Virus record (IMG/VR): IMGVR_UViG_3300036770_003300
Coordinates: 1-31,593 of that record
Origin: a virus
DNA: 31,593 bases
Reading direction: 5' to 3' (one strand)
Under the pieces are notes generated by a model that was not told the DNA's origin, searched no databases, and saw nothing but the letters and a program-made list of their open reading frames with translations. Positions within the stretch are counted from its first letter, which is position 1. Each line of letters opens with the position of its first letter. Shown in pieces: positions 4,874 through 11,414 of this stretch. The position numbers and the translations under genes are program-made.

Positions 4874-5105
4874 TCATATGGTCCGCTACTTTTGAGTATT
4901 TGTCTAGATAGTTTTTCTTGTATTCTAATTTACTAGATTCTACTAGATCGGAATAATCCCCTGGTTCAGTTAATTTCTTAATTACTGGATGTAAAATCTT
5001 TTGCGTAATGCGATGAGCCATCTCCTTAGCAACCATGCTAGGATCATATCCGTTCCTTACTTTCTGTAGTGCTCGTTCTAATTCAAATTCTTCAACTGTC
5101 TTCAT
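4860..5105 (-). CDS. helical hypothetical protein, 81 aa
   Basis: An almost entirely helical, charged protein (EEFELERALQKVRNGYD, then MAHRITQKILHPVIKKL, and a Lys/Asp-rich end NEED). There is no membrane segment or metal site. It overlaps both neighbours by 14 bases, as in the chained gene string from 6402 to 4655. No recognised family. Confidence 0.75.
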   Translation of the reverse strand: MKTVEEFELERALQKVRNGYDPSMVAKEMAHRITQKILHPVIKKLTEPGDYSDLVESSKLEYKKNYLDKYSKVADHMNEED

Positions 5106-5364
5106 CGACTGTCAGTACAATGCCCCCTTCAAGCCGCTGAATTCTTTTTACTTTACCGATCGGCAATTGTGTACCAATCGCAATGTACGGACCACCCGAC
5201 GGATCCATCATACCAAGGTCATTATAGTCAATCCCATGTTGCAGCTCGTGTCCTCCGTAGCGGCAATACTTCAATGAAGTGCCGGTCATGTGAAACAGGT
5301 ATCTGCCCGGACTAATATTCTGAAACCAGTATTCATCACCATACCGATTTTTATACTTTTCCAT
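5092..5364 (-). CDS. beta-rich hypothetical protein, 90 aa
   Basis: A Gly- and Tyr-rich beta protein (YGDEYWFQNISPGRYLFHMTG, then GHELQHGIDYND, then IAIGTQLPIGKVKRI). The composition suggests a small beta barrel or sandwich. AAGGTGAAAGATT precedes the ATG, and the gene overlaps its upstream neighbour by 14 bases. No family recognised. Confidence 0.77.
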   Translation of the reverse strand: MEKYKNRYGDEYWFQNISPGRYLFHMTGTSLKYCRYGGHELQHGIDYNDLGMMDPSGGPYIAIGTQLPIGKVKRIQRLEGGIVLTVDEDS

Positions 5365-5674
5365 AATCTTTCACCTTGAAAATGTAATGACCACCTCGCC
5401 TACTCTGTAACCAATATAAACTCCAGAAGAACATATTCATCTGCAATGCCCGAATGATATCCTCATTACCAGACCATCCGCCGGTAGAGATACTATATTC
5501 AATCCCTTCTCCTTCGTATTCGGTTTCTGACCAATAGCCATCGAACGAATATCTCCAGTAAGGTTTTATGAATCGCATAAGGTCATTATAACCGCCTTCA
5601 CCTGCATCCCATTCCTCAATCTTCTTAAGAAATGATTCAGTTGGATACCCATCATCATCAACCCATTCGCTCAT
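5351..5674 (-). CDS. acidic aromatic hypothetical protein, 107 aa
   Basis: The start at 5674 (MSEWVDDDGYPTESF) is chosen because it overlaps the preceding stop as ATGA and has GGGGCAGGGA upstream; the frame is open for eight more codons. The protein is very acidic and rich in Trp and Tyr (YWRYSFDGYWSETEYEGEG, then STGGWSGNEDIIRALQ). The G-W-S-G-N-E-D-I-I segment looks like part of a small phage family seen in environmental genomes, of unknown role. Confidence 0.77.
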   Translation of the reverse strand: MSEWVDDDGYPTESFLKKIEEWDAGEGGYNDLMRFIKPYWRYSFDGYWSETEYEGEGIEYSISTGGWSGNEDIIRALQMNMFFWSLYWLQSRRGGHYIFKVKDYGKV

Positions 5675-5862
5675 TCCCTGCCCCTCGTAACAAACCATGT
5701 GCTAAATTCGCTTGGACTCATGTAGTGTGCAAGGACAACCTCTAGTCCATTCAGCAACTCTTCTTCATAGTCATGTTCAAGAGTCCATTTATATGTTTCT
5801 CTAAGACTTTTAGCAACAATTTCACTATGGTCTTCTGGCGATATATCAATTGTGTATTTCAT
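5671..5862 (-). CDS. small helical protein, 63 aa
   Basis: The start at 5862 (MKYTIDISPEDHSEIV) is supported by AAGGAAGAGAA and an ATGA overlap with the upstream stop; an in-frame upstream ATG at 5904 has less support. A strand is followed by two helices (SEIVAKSLRETYKWTLEH and ELLNGLEVVLAHYMS). The fold may be a helical hairpin. Similar short proteins accompany the neighbouring genes in other phages, without known role. Confidence 0.75.
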   Translation of the reverse strand: MKYTIDISPEDHSEIVAKSLRETYKWTLEHDYEEELLNGLEVVLAHYMSPSEFSTWFVTRGRE

Positions 5863-6086
5863 TTCTCTTCCTTCAACAATTTTTCTAGTGCTTTCATATG
5901 ACATTTTAATTGTTTACTGAATTTTCTCTCACCCTTAGCATGCTTTACTGCCAACTTAAAGAACCGTTCCAATTCTTTATCATAGTCACAGGACCAATCA
6001 ATCGTGGCACCTTTTGGTTTCCATTCTTCATTTTCCCAAAATATAAAGCCTGCCTCTTTTGCTAATTCTTTCGCAATCTTTTTCAT
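5859..6086 (-). CDS. basic helical hypothetical protein, 75 aa
   Basis: A lysine-rich helical protein (IAKELAKEAGFIFWE, then KELERFFKLAVKHAKGE, then KCHMKALEKLLKEEK). The 4-base ATGA overlaps at both ends place it firmly in the operon. No motif identifies a function. Confidence 0.75.
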   Translation of the reverse strand: MKKIAKELAKEAGFIFWENEEWKPKGATIDWSCDYDKELERFFKLAVKHAKGERKFSKQLKCHMKALEKLLKEEK

Positions 6087-6259
6087 CTCTGCACCTGATC
6101 AAGTAGGTAACGATAAACTCTCTTTGGATCTTCTTCAAACATTTCTTTTGCTGGCCTCATATCAAATGCCTTATTTGGAGAATTCCACCACACATCAACT
6201 GCATTAGGACCTACGATAGCTTCAAGTATCATGTCACACTTTTCTTTTGTGTCTTTCAT
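6083..6259 (-). CDS. 58-aa protein resembling a toxin-binding antitoxin C-domain
   Basis: ATG at 6259, 58 codons, TGA at 6083-6085; both ends overlap neighbours by ATGA. The second half, WWNSPNKAFDMRPAKEMFEEDPKRVYRYL, resembles in pattern the MbcA/ParS/Xre toxin-binding domain, in which a W-L-x-x-P-N/H-x-A-L-x-G-x-x-P box precedes a D-P-x-x-V helix. The likeness is by eye over about 30 residues, so a standalone antitoxin-like or anti-toxin role is only a hypothesis. The first half is a short helix with one Cys. Confidence 0.68.
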   Translation of the reverse strand: MKDTKEKCDMILEAIVGPNAVDVWWNSPNKAFDMRPAKEMFEEDPKRVYRYLLDQVQR

Positions 6260-6402
6260 TCTATGTCTCCTATGCGTTTTACTATGGCAGATATTCCCGC
6301 AACGAGAACCAACGCTCCTAATGCTCGCTGATGTATATAATGAATATTAGCATAAGATGCCCATATTGCTGCACCTAGACATACCAGGAAGATATATTTC
6401 AC
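6256..6402 (-). CDS. 48-aa two-span membrane peptide with GTG start
   Basis: A GTG at 6402 overlaps the TGA of the upstream gene; the frame ends in TGA overlapping the next ATG at 6259. Two hydrophobic stretches (IFLVCLGAAIWASYA and ALGALVLVAGISAIV) flank a short His/Tyr loop. Perfect ATGA/GTGA packing on both sides makes a real gene likely even though it is short. Function unknown. Confidence 0.65.
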   Translation of the reverse strand: MKYIFLVCLGAAIWASYANIHYIHQRALGALVLVAGISAIVKRIGDIE

Positions 6403-6941
6403 TCTTCGTCTTTACTCCACATTCCAGTTTTGTTTCGATAATCGGCAGCATCTTCACCATAATTCTCATCGGCATGCTCATCACACAGGGTCCGATGCCA
6501 CGCCATATAATAAGTCTGTCCGGGCTTACCACACTCTTCGCATGTGCGTCCGCTCATCAATTCAGCAAAGTCTATGTAATTATACTGTGCATCGGTTGCT
6601 CTGTCAACATAGAACCTTAATGTGCCAAATTTTTCTTTTACTTGTACGGCAACAGGACAAGATGTTTCATCAAATTTCTTTTGTGCTTCATCAATGTCTT
6701 CCTGTGTACCTACACGACCTTTCCACATTTCTTTACCAAGATTTTCAGTCCAATACTCCAATCTTTCCTTTGCACTACGGTGAGACATTGTGAGAGCGCA
6801 GGAAAGAGTATCAATGATCTGATACCAACCATCTCCACAATCAAAACCCCAACACATGAGAGTTTCTTTCATGTCACCAAATCTGTTTGCATACAGTTCT
6901 GGATATGTTTCTACAAGTTTTTTATCAAGTTCTTCTCTCAT
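6399..6941 (-). CDS. conserved phage protein with a C-terminal zinc-finger-like site, 180 aa
   Basis: Residues 19-45 carry the stretch NRFGDMKETLMCWGFDCGDGWYQII, and residues about 104-113 carry VKEKFGTLRFYV, both hallmark segments of a protein common in phages and prophages of Proteobacteria. The C-terminal part has CEECGKPG and, about 20 residues later, CDEH, giving a likely Cys3-His or Cys4-like zinc site. The family is uncharacterised; this assignment is from memory of the motif. It overlaps its neighbours by ATGA and GTGA, so it is part of the long small-gene operon. Confidence 0.85.
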   Translation of the reverse strand: MREELDKKLVETYPELYANRFGDMKETLMCWGFDCGDGWYQIIDTLSCALTMSHRSAKERLEYWTENLGKEMWKGRVGTQEDIDEAQKKFDETSCPVAVQVKEKFGTLRFYVDRATDAQYNYIDFAELMSGRTCEECGKPGQTYYMAWHRTLCDEHADENYGEDAADYRNKTGMWSKDEE

Positions 6942-7153
6942 TCTTCAACTCCGAAATGTTCTTTAATCCTTTCACCAACAATACTCTTACCAGTCACATT
7001 TGATTGGTCAGCAATACCGACACATTCCTGCACAATCAACTCGGCGAACTTTTCTTTCAATCGATCCAGTTGATTGGCGTTAAGTGTGGTCCAAGTTTCT
7101 GGGACAGCTTCATCCAGCGCCTGACCAAAAAGTATGTCTATTCGTTCGTTCAT
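6938..7153 (-). CDS. MNERI/LIVREC family member, 71 aa
   Basis: Starts MNERIDILFGQALDE, has KFAELIVQECVGIA in the middle and ends IKEHFGVEE. These three segments recur in seven other genes between 6.9 and 10.6 kb, with variable filler between them. The family is common as tandem paralogs in environmental phages, with no known function. Helical prediction and a conserved Glu-Cys pair suggest a protein-interaction or metal/thiol site. The 4-base overlaps on both sides show coupled translation. Confidence 0.83.
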   Translation of the reverse strand: MNERIDILFGQALDEAVPETWTTLNANQLDRLKEKFAELIVQECVGIADQSNVTGKSIVGERIKEHFGVEE

Positions 7154-7338
7154 TCTTTAACTCCGAAATGTCTAAGGATACATTCACTGGGTTCATGGTC
7201 TTCTCTGAGAGCGACAGCAGCACATTCCCGCACAATCAACTCGGCAAATTTTTCTTTATCAAAATATGAACCATCAATCTGAGGATGTCCTTGACATATC
7301 GTTGATTCTGCAATAAACTTTTCTATGAGTTGGTTCAT
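7150..7338 (-). CDS. MNERI/LIVREC family member with diverged start, 62 aa
   Basis: The start MNQLIEKFIAEST is a diverged form of the family start; the core KEKFAELIVRECAAVA and end ILRHFGVKE are conserved. It is the shortest member. ATGA overlaps occur at both ends. The DNA at the start of each copy (GAATGAACGAACG-like) and at the end (CATTTCGGAGTT-like) is also conserved, showing recent duplication. Confidence 0.82.
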   Translation of the reverse strand: MNQLIEKFIAESTICQGHPQIDGSYFDKEKFAELIVRECAAVALREDHEPSECILRHFGVKE

Positions 7339-7718
7339 TCTTCAACCCCAAAATGTTTCTTAATTGCTTTGGAACAATCGTGCGTTCCTCTTGACCATTC
7401 TGAACTCATCTTATGATCCAAAAGTAAATCACAATGATTGGCACACTCTCGCACAATCAACCCAGCCCATTCGCCCTTTGGTGGTTCGGTGTAGAGTGGC
7501 GTCATGCCTTCTACAGGTTGTCCATACACAGTTCCGTAATTAATTGTTTTAAGGTCGTGGATAAGGTCATTCATGTTGTAAACCCAACATAAAGGCTCCG
7601 GTTCAGGCTGGCTCAAGCGTTCGCGCAAGACTTTGATTAGAATGTCTCGGTTTGGGTCATAGTCGTCCAGTACATCAAATTTATCCAACGCCATCTGCAT
7701 TGTTTCACGGTCTGTCAT
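7335..7718 (-). CDS. composite protein: phage N-domain fused to a LIVREC/HFGVEE tail, 127 aa
   Basis: The start at 7718 (MTDRETMQMALDKFDVL) is preferred: AAGGAGAAG is upstream and ATGA overlaps the previous stop. Residues 1-80 match a widespread phage region (helix R-E-T-M-Q-M-A-L-D, then L-R-E-R-L-S-Q-P-E-P-E-P, then W-x-Y). A PPKGEWAGL linker leads into LIVRECANHCD and ends AIKKHFGVEE, so the C-terminal third is the array module. It is a visible example of domain shuffling within the cluster. Function unknown. Confidence 0.82.
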   Translation of the reverse strand: MTDRETMQMALDKFDVLDDYDPNRDILIKVLRERLSQPEPEPLCWVYNMNDLIHDLKTINYGTVYGQPVEGMTPLYTEPPKGEWAGLIVRECANHCDLLLDHKMSSEWSRGTHDCSKAIKKHFGVEE

Positions 7719-8056
7719 GTGCTCTTCTCCTTCAGTTTGGCTTCTGCCCATCTCGCCCCAAGGATAAAAGCTCTTTCGTTGTCGGGTTTAACTTCTGCGT
7801 AATCCTCAATATTTAACCCAACCCATTCGCGCTTTGGTGGGCTTGTATTAAACTTCAACTCAGCCCGAAGCCGCTGGTTTTCATGAATCAAAGCCCACCA
7901 ATCCAGCCTATTTACCAAAGGCTCTTGCTTCTCTGCCTCTGCGATGGCTTGGCGTAGTGCAGTGATGGCTTCGCTTGCAGGGGTTGGCTGATAATCTTCC
8001 GCACTTCGGTAATACTCTAAAGCCTCCAATGCTTGCTTCATTGCTGAGATGCTCAT
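7715..8056 (-). CDS. phage protein sharing the PPKREW linker, 113 aa
   Basis: The N-terminus MKQALEALEYYRSAEDY and ITALRQAIAEAEKQEP resemble the frequently repeated phage segment M-K-Q-A-L-E-A-L-E then A-L-R-Q-A-I-A-E-A-E-x-Q-E-P. A coiled-coil-like WALIHENQRLRAELKF follows, then SPPKREWVGLNIED, which parallels PPKGEWAGLIVREC in the next gene. The end is helical (AFILGARWAEAKLKEK). The role is unknown; it appears to be assembled from the same module pool. Confidence 0.8.
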   Translation of the reverse strand: MSISAMKQALEALEYYRSAEDYQPTPASEAITALRQAIAEAEKQEPLVNRLDWWALIHENQRLRAELKFNTSPPKREWVGLNIEDYAEVKPDNERAFILGARWAEAKLKEKST

Positions 8057-8295
8057 GATTTAGACCCCTTTACTTTAACCACTTCATACCGTGGTTGATG
8101 CGCCCCAACAGGCCGAATGAATCGTGGATACTCGCCGTACTTGTAGTAATCCAGTGGGGTATGTTCCCAAATGTTGTATGGGTTTAGTGGCTCAATTACA
8201 GGTCTCTTTTCGTAATGAAACGCACTATGTCTTTTTCTAAATTCATCTTCCAGTATTCCGGAAAGACCGGATAACACGCTTTTGCGTTCGCTCAT
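8053..8295 (-). CDS. small hypothetical protein, 80 aa
   Basis: The start at 8295 (MSERKSVLSGLSGIL) follows AAGGGGAGAAACAAA and overlaps the previous stop as ATGA; the frame is open twelve codons further upstream. The protein is basic and rich in Pro/Tyr (PLNPYNIWEHTPLDYYKYGEY, then GAHQPRYEVVKVKG). No recognised domain. It occurs inside the MNERI array, so it may be a cassette gene. Confidence 0.78.
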   Translation of the reverse strand: MSERKSVLSGLSGILEDEFRKRHSAFHYEKRPVIEPLNPYNIWEHTPLDYYKYGEYPRFIRPVGAHQPRYEVVKVKGSKS

Positions 8296-8537
8296 TTTGT
8301 TTCTCCCCTTGCTCGGATTGCTTGAGCGCACCCATGGTTTCTTTCGTGCATCCCGTTAGTTGCCATGCCTAATTCTTCACACACCTTCGCACACGCCTCA
8401 CGCTCCTGCTGCGCTACTAATTCGGCGAACTCAATCAGTTCAGCATGGTCAACTTCATAAACTTCTTTTTCTGCATTCCAAAAATACACATTCGCAATAG
8501 CTTGTTTAGCAAGTTCTCGTATCCGTTCATTCATCAT
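8292..8537 (-). CDS. MNERI family member with ARGETK end, 81 aa
   Basis: Starts MMNERIRELAKQAIANV, has AELVAQQEREACAKVCEE in the middle and ends AIRARGETK. This is the second C-terminal type in the array (ARGEK rather than HFGVEE). AAGGAG stands 3 bases before the first ATG and 6 before the second (8534), so either may be used. It is the first gene after the perfect promoter at 8565-8593. Confidence 0.83.
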   Translation of the reverse strand: MMNERIRELAKQAIANVYFWNAEKEVYEVDHAELIEFAELVAQQEREACAKVCEELGMATNGMHERNHGCAQAIRARGETK

Positions 8538-8564
8538 CTGCTCCTTTTTCTTAACCTATAACTA

Positions 8565-8593
8565 ATTATATAAGAAAACGGAAATAATGTCAA
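8565..8593 (-). promoter_or_regulatory. consensus sigma70 promoter TTGACA-17-TATAAT
   Basis: Both hexamers are perfect (-35 at 8588-8593, -10 at 8565-8570) with a 17-base spacer, in an 85-base gap between genes. The mRNA would have a leader of about 20 bases with AAGGAG, so this one is not leaderless. It feeds the operon 8537 to about 4655. Confidence 0.92.
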
Positions 8594-8622
8594 GCACTTT
8601 TTTCTTCAATAAAATCAATAAG

Positions 8623-9117
8623 TTACTTCAAAACCTCATTCGGATACTTCTCAGTAGGTACGAAAACCATCTCTCGCTTTGGTGTATAAGGAAAAGTAAT
8701 TGGTGTAAAACAATCGCTATTAGAGTAAAAGTCCTTTGTCATTGCACCAAATTCTTCCGTTTCATGCCAAGACCAGAACACTTTGCCATCAATATCGTAT
8801 GCTTGTCCACCAAATCTATCAGCCTGTTTGAATACATGAGAACATCGAATATTCTGAAAGACACCAGGAGATGCCTCATTCCATTCCCAATCTTCACCAG
8901 TCAACGGGACAAGTGGTTCAAACATCGCCAATTTACTAAACATATTAACAGTATACGGTGCCGTTGTTCCTGTATGCCCTTCATCGATAAACACATCAAG
9001 CATCTTCAGTATATTCTTACAAATTGCTTCTTGCATTTCATCACAATAGTTTCCGTTTTCGTCAATGAAACCTGCGGCACGGAATTCTGACATAGCATGA
9101 AAATGTAGATTACTCAT
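8623..9117 (-). CDS. conserved phage protein of unknown function, 164 aa
   Basis: Segments EFRAAGFIDENGNYCDEMQ, then SKLAMFEPLVPLTGEDWEW, then FQNIRCSHVF and AYDIDGKVFW are characteristic of a conserved protein present in very many phages and prophages (family recognised from memory; function not known). It is probably cytoplasmic, with Cys and His residues but no clear catalytic motif. It starts with an ATGA overlap with the 38-aa peptide gene; AAGGA lies 9 bases upstream. It is the last gene before the promoter at 8565-8593. Confidence 0.87.
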   Translation of the reverse strand: MSNLHFHAMSEFRAAGFIDENGNYCDEMQEAICKNILKMLDVFIDEGHTGTTAPYTVNMFSKLAMFEPLVPLTGEDWEWNEASPGVFQNIRCSHVFKQADRFGGQAYDIDGKVFWSWHETEEFGAMTKDFYSNSDCFTPITFPYTPKREMVFVPTEKYPNEVLK

Positions 9118-9230
9118 TGGATTAGTCCTTCAATTCTATCTGCTGCCATTAACAATAACATCTTCAATGCGATGTTGTCCTGTGATTCACTTGCCGTTCT
9201 TAGTGTATCAATAAGTTCTTGATGCGTCAT
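9114..9230 (-). CDS. 38-aa helical peptide
   Basis: ATG at 9230, 38 codons, TGA at 9114-9116, with ATGA overlaps at both ends. The peptide is two amphipathic helices (QELIDTLRTASESQDN and ALKMLLLMAADRIEGL). The exact stop-start packing on both sides is the main evidence for a real gene. Function unknown. Confidence 0.66.
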   Translation of the reverse strand: MTHQELIDTLRTASESQDNIALKMLLLMAADRIEGLIQ

Positions 9231-9490
9231 TTCTCACCCCTTGCTAAGATTGAGTCGGCGCATTCGTGAAATTCGTTGTTCTCACCCCAAGCCCCTAGTC
9301 GTGTCCATTTGTTCGCCAGCTTTATGCACTCCATCGCACACGCCTCACGCTCGTCTGCCCTAATCAAATTAGCAAATAATTTAAGTCGGTTGTAAATAGA
9401 AATGCCATCAACATATACATCAACATCAAACTTACCCTCGTGTATTTCAAACCCCGCCTGTTCAGCAAGTTCTCGTATCCGTTCGTTCAT
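9227..9490 (-). CDS. MNERI family member with ARGEK end, 87 aa
   Basis: Starts MNERIRELAEQAGFEIHEG, has KLFANLIRADEREACAMEC in the centre and ends ADSILARGEK. It contains a strand-rich insert (FDVDVYVDGISIY) not seen in other members. The last residues overlap the 38-aa gene by ATGA. Its type matches 8292-8537. Function unknown. Confidence 0.84.
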   Translation of the reverse strand: MNERIRELAEQAGFEIHEGKFDVDVYVDGISIYNRLKLFANLIRADEREACAMECIKLANKWTRLGAWGENNEFHECADSILARGEK

Positions 9491-9684
9491 TCTTCAACTC
9501 CGAAATGTTCTTTGATTGTATTCTCAACTTCTCTAACTCCGTAGAGATTTGCTTGCTCTTTTTCTTTACAGATTCCTAAACATTCCTTAACAATCAACTC
9601 GGCGAATTTTTCTTTATCAAAGAAATAATAGCCAACTTCTTTGGTTTCAGCCTGTTCAGCAAGTTCTTTGATTCGTTCGTTCAA
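9487..9684 (-). CDS. MNERI/LIVREC family member, 65 aa
   Basis: Starts MNERIKELAEQAETKEVGYY, has KEKFAELIVKECLGIC and ends IKEHFGVEE. It is the most typical short form of the array and is joined to its neighbours by 4-base overlaps. An invariant Glu-Cys in the core and a further Cys follow. Confidence 0.84.
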   Translation of the reverse strand: MNERIKELAEQAETKEVGYYFFDKEKFAELIVKECLGICKEKEQANLYGVREVENTIKEHFGVEE

Positions 9685-10037
9685 TTATATTCTCCTTCTT
9701 CATTCTTCTTTGCTGGTTTGCGTCTTATCATCCTGCTCAACTTATATGTCCATTCAGTATAGAAATGACGGACACCAATCGTAATTCTAAGATAAGGTAG
9801 GACTGCACCAACATAGATTTCACTTAGGTCTATGCCACAATCAAGACTAAACGATACATGTTCCATAGTCCAGATATGAAAGATCAGCCAGTGCAATGAA
9901 TAAGCATCGGCATTTAATTCATCGCCTGGTCTAAAATTGTATCGAGGCACAAGAGGACAATAATCATTACACCAAATTTTATGGTATGGATAATGTTCCC
10001 ACCAATCTTTGTCTCTATATGCTTGTGGTTCGCTCAT
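9681..10037 (-). CDS. aromatic hypothetical protein, 118 aa
   Basis: The start at 10037 (MSEPQAYRDKDWWEHY) overlaps the stop of a 29-aa membrane peptide as ATGA; a start five codons upstream is also open. It is rich in Trp, Tyr and His (HWLIFHIWTMEHVSF, then VLPYLRITIGVRHFYTEW) and ends in a basic tail. A short moderately hydrophobic region near 50-70 may be buried rather than membrane-spanning. No family is recognised with confidence. Confidence 0.78.
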   Translation of the reverse strand: MSEPQAYRDKDWWEHYPYHKIWCNDYCPLVPRYNFRPGDELNADAYSLHWLIFHIWTMEHVSFSLDCGIDLSEIYVGAVLPYLRITIGVRHFYTEWTYKLSRMIRRKPAKKNEEGEYN

Positions 10038-10123
10038 CGTCTTTTCTTCCATAGTTCTTCATATACAATAATACAGATTCCTGGTATGAGACCAACAAGC
10101 AATCCCATCAGAAAGGTGGTCAT
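10034..10123 (-). CDS. 29-aa single-span membrane peptide
   Basis: ATG at 10123, 29 codons, TGA at 10034-10036, with ATGA overlaps with both neighbours. The peptide is a single hydrophobic helix (FLMGLLVGLIPGICIIVY) followed by a Lys/Arg-rich end (KKRR). Packing and composition argue for a true membrane peptide. Function unknown. Confidence 0.6.
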   Translation of the reverse strand: MTTFLMGLLVGLIPGICIIVYEELWKKRR

Positions 10124-10374
10124 TCTTTGATTCCAAAATGTTGTTTCAATTCTCGTATAATCTTCTTAGCCTGGTCACCATCAGGAATATAAGGATTCTT
10201 GCCAACGTTTGTGGATATACTGATACATTCCCGAACAATCAACTCGGCGAATCGTTCATAATCTTCTAATCTTGGATACTTAAAAGTACCATCGTTTATG
10301 TTGGATTCATTTGTGATCCAGTTATAATATTTTAATCCAGACTGTTCAGCAAGTTCTTTGATTCGCTCGTTCAT
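10120..10374 (-). CDS. MNERI/LIVREC family member, 84 aa
   Basis: Starts MNERIKELAEQSGLKYYNW, has ERFAELIVRECISIS and ends LKQHFGIKE. The filler between the start and core is longer than in most members (about 30 residues, Asn/Tyr-rich). It overlaps both neighbours by 4 bases. Function unknown. Confidence 0.84.
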   Translation of the reverse strand: MNERIKELAEQSGLKYYNWITNESNINDGTFKYPRLEDYERFAELIVRECISISTNVGKNPYIPDGDQAKKIIRELKQHFGIKE

Positions 10375-10604
10375 GATTCAACTCCGAAATGTTGTTTAAT
10401 GCCTTTGGATAAATCCTCACGCCAGAGACTATCAAAATCTCTCTGATAGTCTTCGTTAAAGTATCTCACACACTCACGCACAATTAAATTAGCCAATACA
10501 ACTTTTGATCTATTTTGAATTTCTTCTTCAGTAGCACCAGATGCCATGAGACCTGCGGCACACAAATCAGCCATTTGAATGAGTTCTTTAATTCGTTCGT
10601 TCAT
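10371..10604 (-). CDS. MNERI/LIVREC family member, 77 aa
   Basis: Starts MNERIKELIQMADLCAAGL, has LANLIVRECVRYF and ends IKQHFGVES. It is the first copy of the array in transcription order. Its start lies inside the 3' end of the 54-aa gene (17-base overlap in another frame), an arrangement that probably couples the two. Confidence 0.84.
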   Translation of the reverse strand: MNERIKELIQMADLCAAGLMASGATEEEIQNRSKVVLANLIVRECVRYFNEDYQRDFDSLWREDLSKGIKQHFGVES

Positions 10605-10752
10605 TTCTCAACCTTTCAATTTCATCTGCGGCTTCTTCAAGCAACTCAGCAATACGGTCTGCTTTACCTTCCTGCACAGACTTGCGGGTGTGTATTTGTC
10701 TACGAATCTCTGCTCGTTTGCGTAGGCGATAGACCAGGTCTTCTTCGTTCAT
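10588..10752 (-). CDS. 54-aa conserved phage helical protein
   Basis: ATG at 10752 overlaps the previous stop (TAATG); TAA at 10588-10590. The sequence MNEEDLVYRLRKRAEIRRQI followed by RKSVQEGKADRIAELLEEAADEIERLR is a pattern well known in phage and prophage gene sets, a charged helical protein of unknown function. Two long helices joined by a RKSVQEGKADR turn suggest a helical hairpin that might bind nucleic acid through its Arg-rich first helix (inference). Confidence 0.8.
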   Translation of the reverse strand: MNEEDLVYRLRKRAEIRRQIHTRKSVQEGKADRIAELLEEAADEIERLRNERTN

Positions 10753-10961
10753 TACCATTCCATTTCATCAGAAATTGTTACTGTGAACTCACCTTCAACC
10801 TCCTGATGCGTGACATACATTGTTGCCTTGAGAACTGAACCAATCCCGTTGCCTGTATTAGATTGTTTCAGTTCAATAGTACTATACCCACCCTCATTCA
10901 TCTTATTGAATAGGTCGTATACTTGTTGTAGCTCTTTTGCTGTTAATCTAATTTTGCTCAT
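10752..10961 (-). CDS. small beta-rich hypothetical protein, 69 aa
   Basis: An N-terminal helix (TAKELQQVYDLFNKMN) precedes three likely strands (YSTIELKQSN, GSVLKATMYVTH, GEFTVTISDEMEW). This looks like a small alpha-beta domain. It is coupled by ATGA to the upstream gene and by TAATG to the downstream one. Function unknown. Confidence 0.78.
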   Translation of the reverse strand: MSKIRLTAKELQQVYDLFNKMNEGGYSTIELKQSNTGNGIGSVLKATMYVTHQEVEGEFTVTISDEMEW

Positions 10962-11263
10962 TCTGCGTTATCCCAGCTTTCAATTTCAAATGCCATGCGA
11001 AGCCACAGGAAGTTTCCTTCGTAGAGTTTCGCCTCATAACGAAAACCTCCGGTGCCGGTAATATATTCAGTATTTCTCTCTAAGGCTTCTGTTGCTACCC
11101 TGATTAGATATCCCCTTGCCTGCTTACGCAAGTACTCAACAGTAGGAACATCTTTGCAATCTGAGTAAGTCCAATTCAAATGCATCATGACCTTGTGAAC
11201 CCGATTGAAATCAAATTCGTCAAGGCAGTCCATGATGGTTTCATAATGCTTGTCAGTCAACAT
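10958..11263 (-). CDS. conserved phage protein, 101 aa
   Basis: The segments LTDKHYETIMDCLDEFDFNRVHKVM, then LNWTY, then YLRKQARGYLIRVA and GTGGFRYEA recall a common phage protein with F-x-x-V-x-x-x-M-x-x-L-x-W-x-W and S-x-G-G-F-x-A-x boxes; its function is unknown. AAAAAAGGATATGGAAAG precedes the ATG. It overlaps the 53-aa gene by 11 bases. Confidence 0.82.
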   Translation of the reverse strand: MLTDKHYETIMDCLDEFDFNRVHKVMMHLNWTYSDCKDVPTVEYLRKQARGYLIRVATEALERNTEYITGTGGFRYEAKLYEGNFLWLRMAFEIESWDNAE

Positions 11264-11414
11264 CTTTCCATATCCTTTTTTCGGTATCTAGATCGTAACT
11301 CCATATCATCAATCTAGAGTATACGGTATAGAGCCACCCTATGTCAAGCATCGTCATGGGTCTACTTATCCAATCTCCTATATGATAAAGGACCAGTGCA
11401 AGATAATGTTTCAT
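11253..11414 (-). CDS. 53-aa conserved phage peptide
   Basis: ATG at 11414 overlaps the stop of the 11411-11662 gene (ATGA); TGA at 11253-11255. The sequence, with YLALVLYHIGDWISRPM, then WLYTVYSRLM and WSYDLD, matches the pattern of a frequently seen tiny phage protein (L-x-x-Y-x-x-G-D-x-x-S-R, then W-L-Y-x-x-Y-x-x-L-M-x-W-S). It is aromatic-rich and may associate with the membrane. A promoter-like TTGACA-18-TATACT lies inside it and may be fortuitous. Confidence 0.77.
   Translation of the reverse strand: MKHYLALVLYHIGDWISRPMTMLDIGWLYTVYSRLMIWSYDLDTEKRIWKDVD

Larger units (their letters stand above)
6938..10604 (-). repeat. array of eight MNERI/LIVREC paralogous modules
   Basis: Members lie at 6938-7153, 7150-7338, 7335-7718 (C-terminal part), 8292-8537, 9227-9490, 9487-9684, 10120-10374 and 10371-10604. 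Each has a conserved start (MNERI-ELAEQ), a core (FAELIVREC) and one of two ends (HFGVEE or ARGEK), with variable filler. DNA around starts and ends is repeated closely enough for recombination. Unrelated small genes sit between the copies. Confidence 0.85.

Noticed and set aside
11318-11347. TTGACA-18-TATACT promoter-like sequence on the minus strand
   Set aside because: It lies entirely inside the convincing 53-aa gene 11253-11414, has an 18-base spacer and no hairpin before it. It may be fortuitous, so it was not listed as a promoter.
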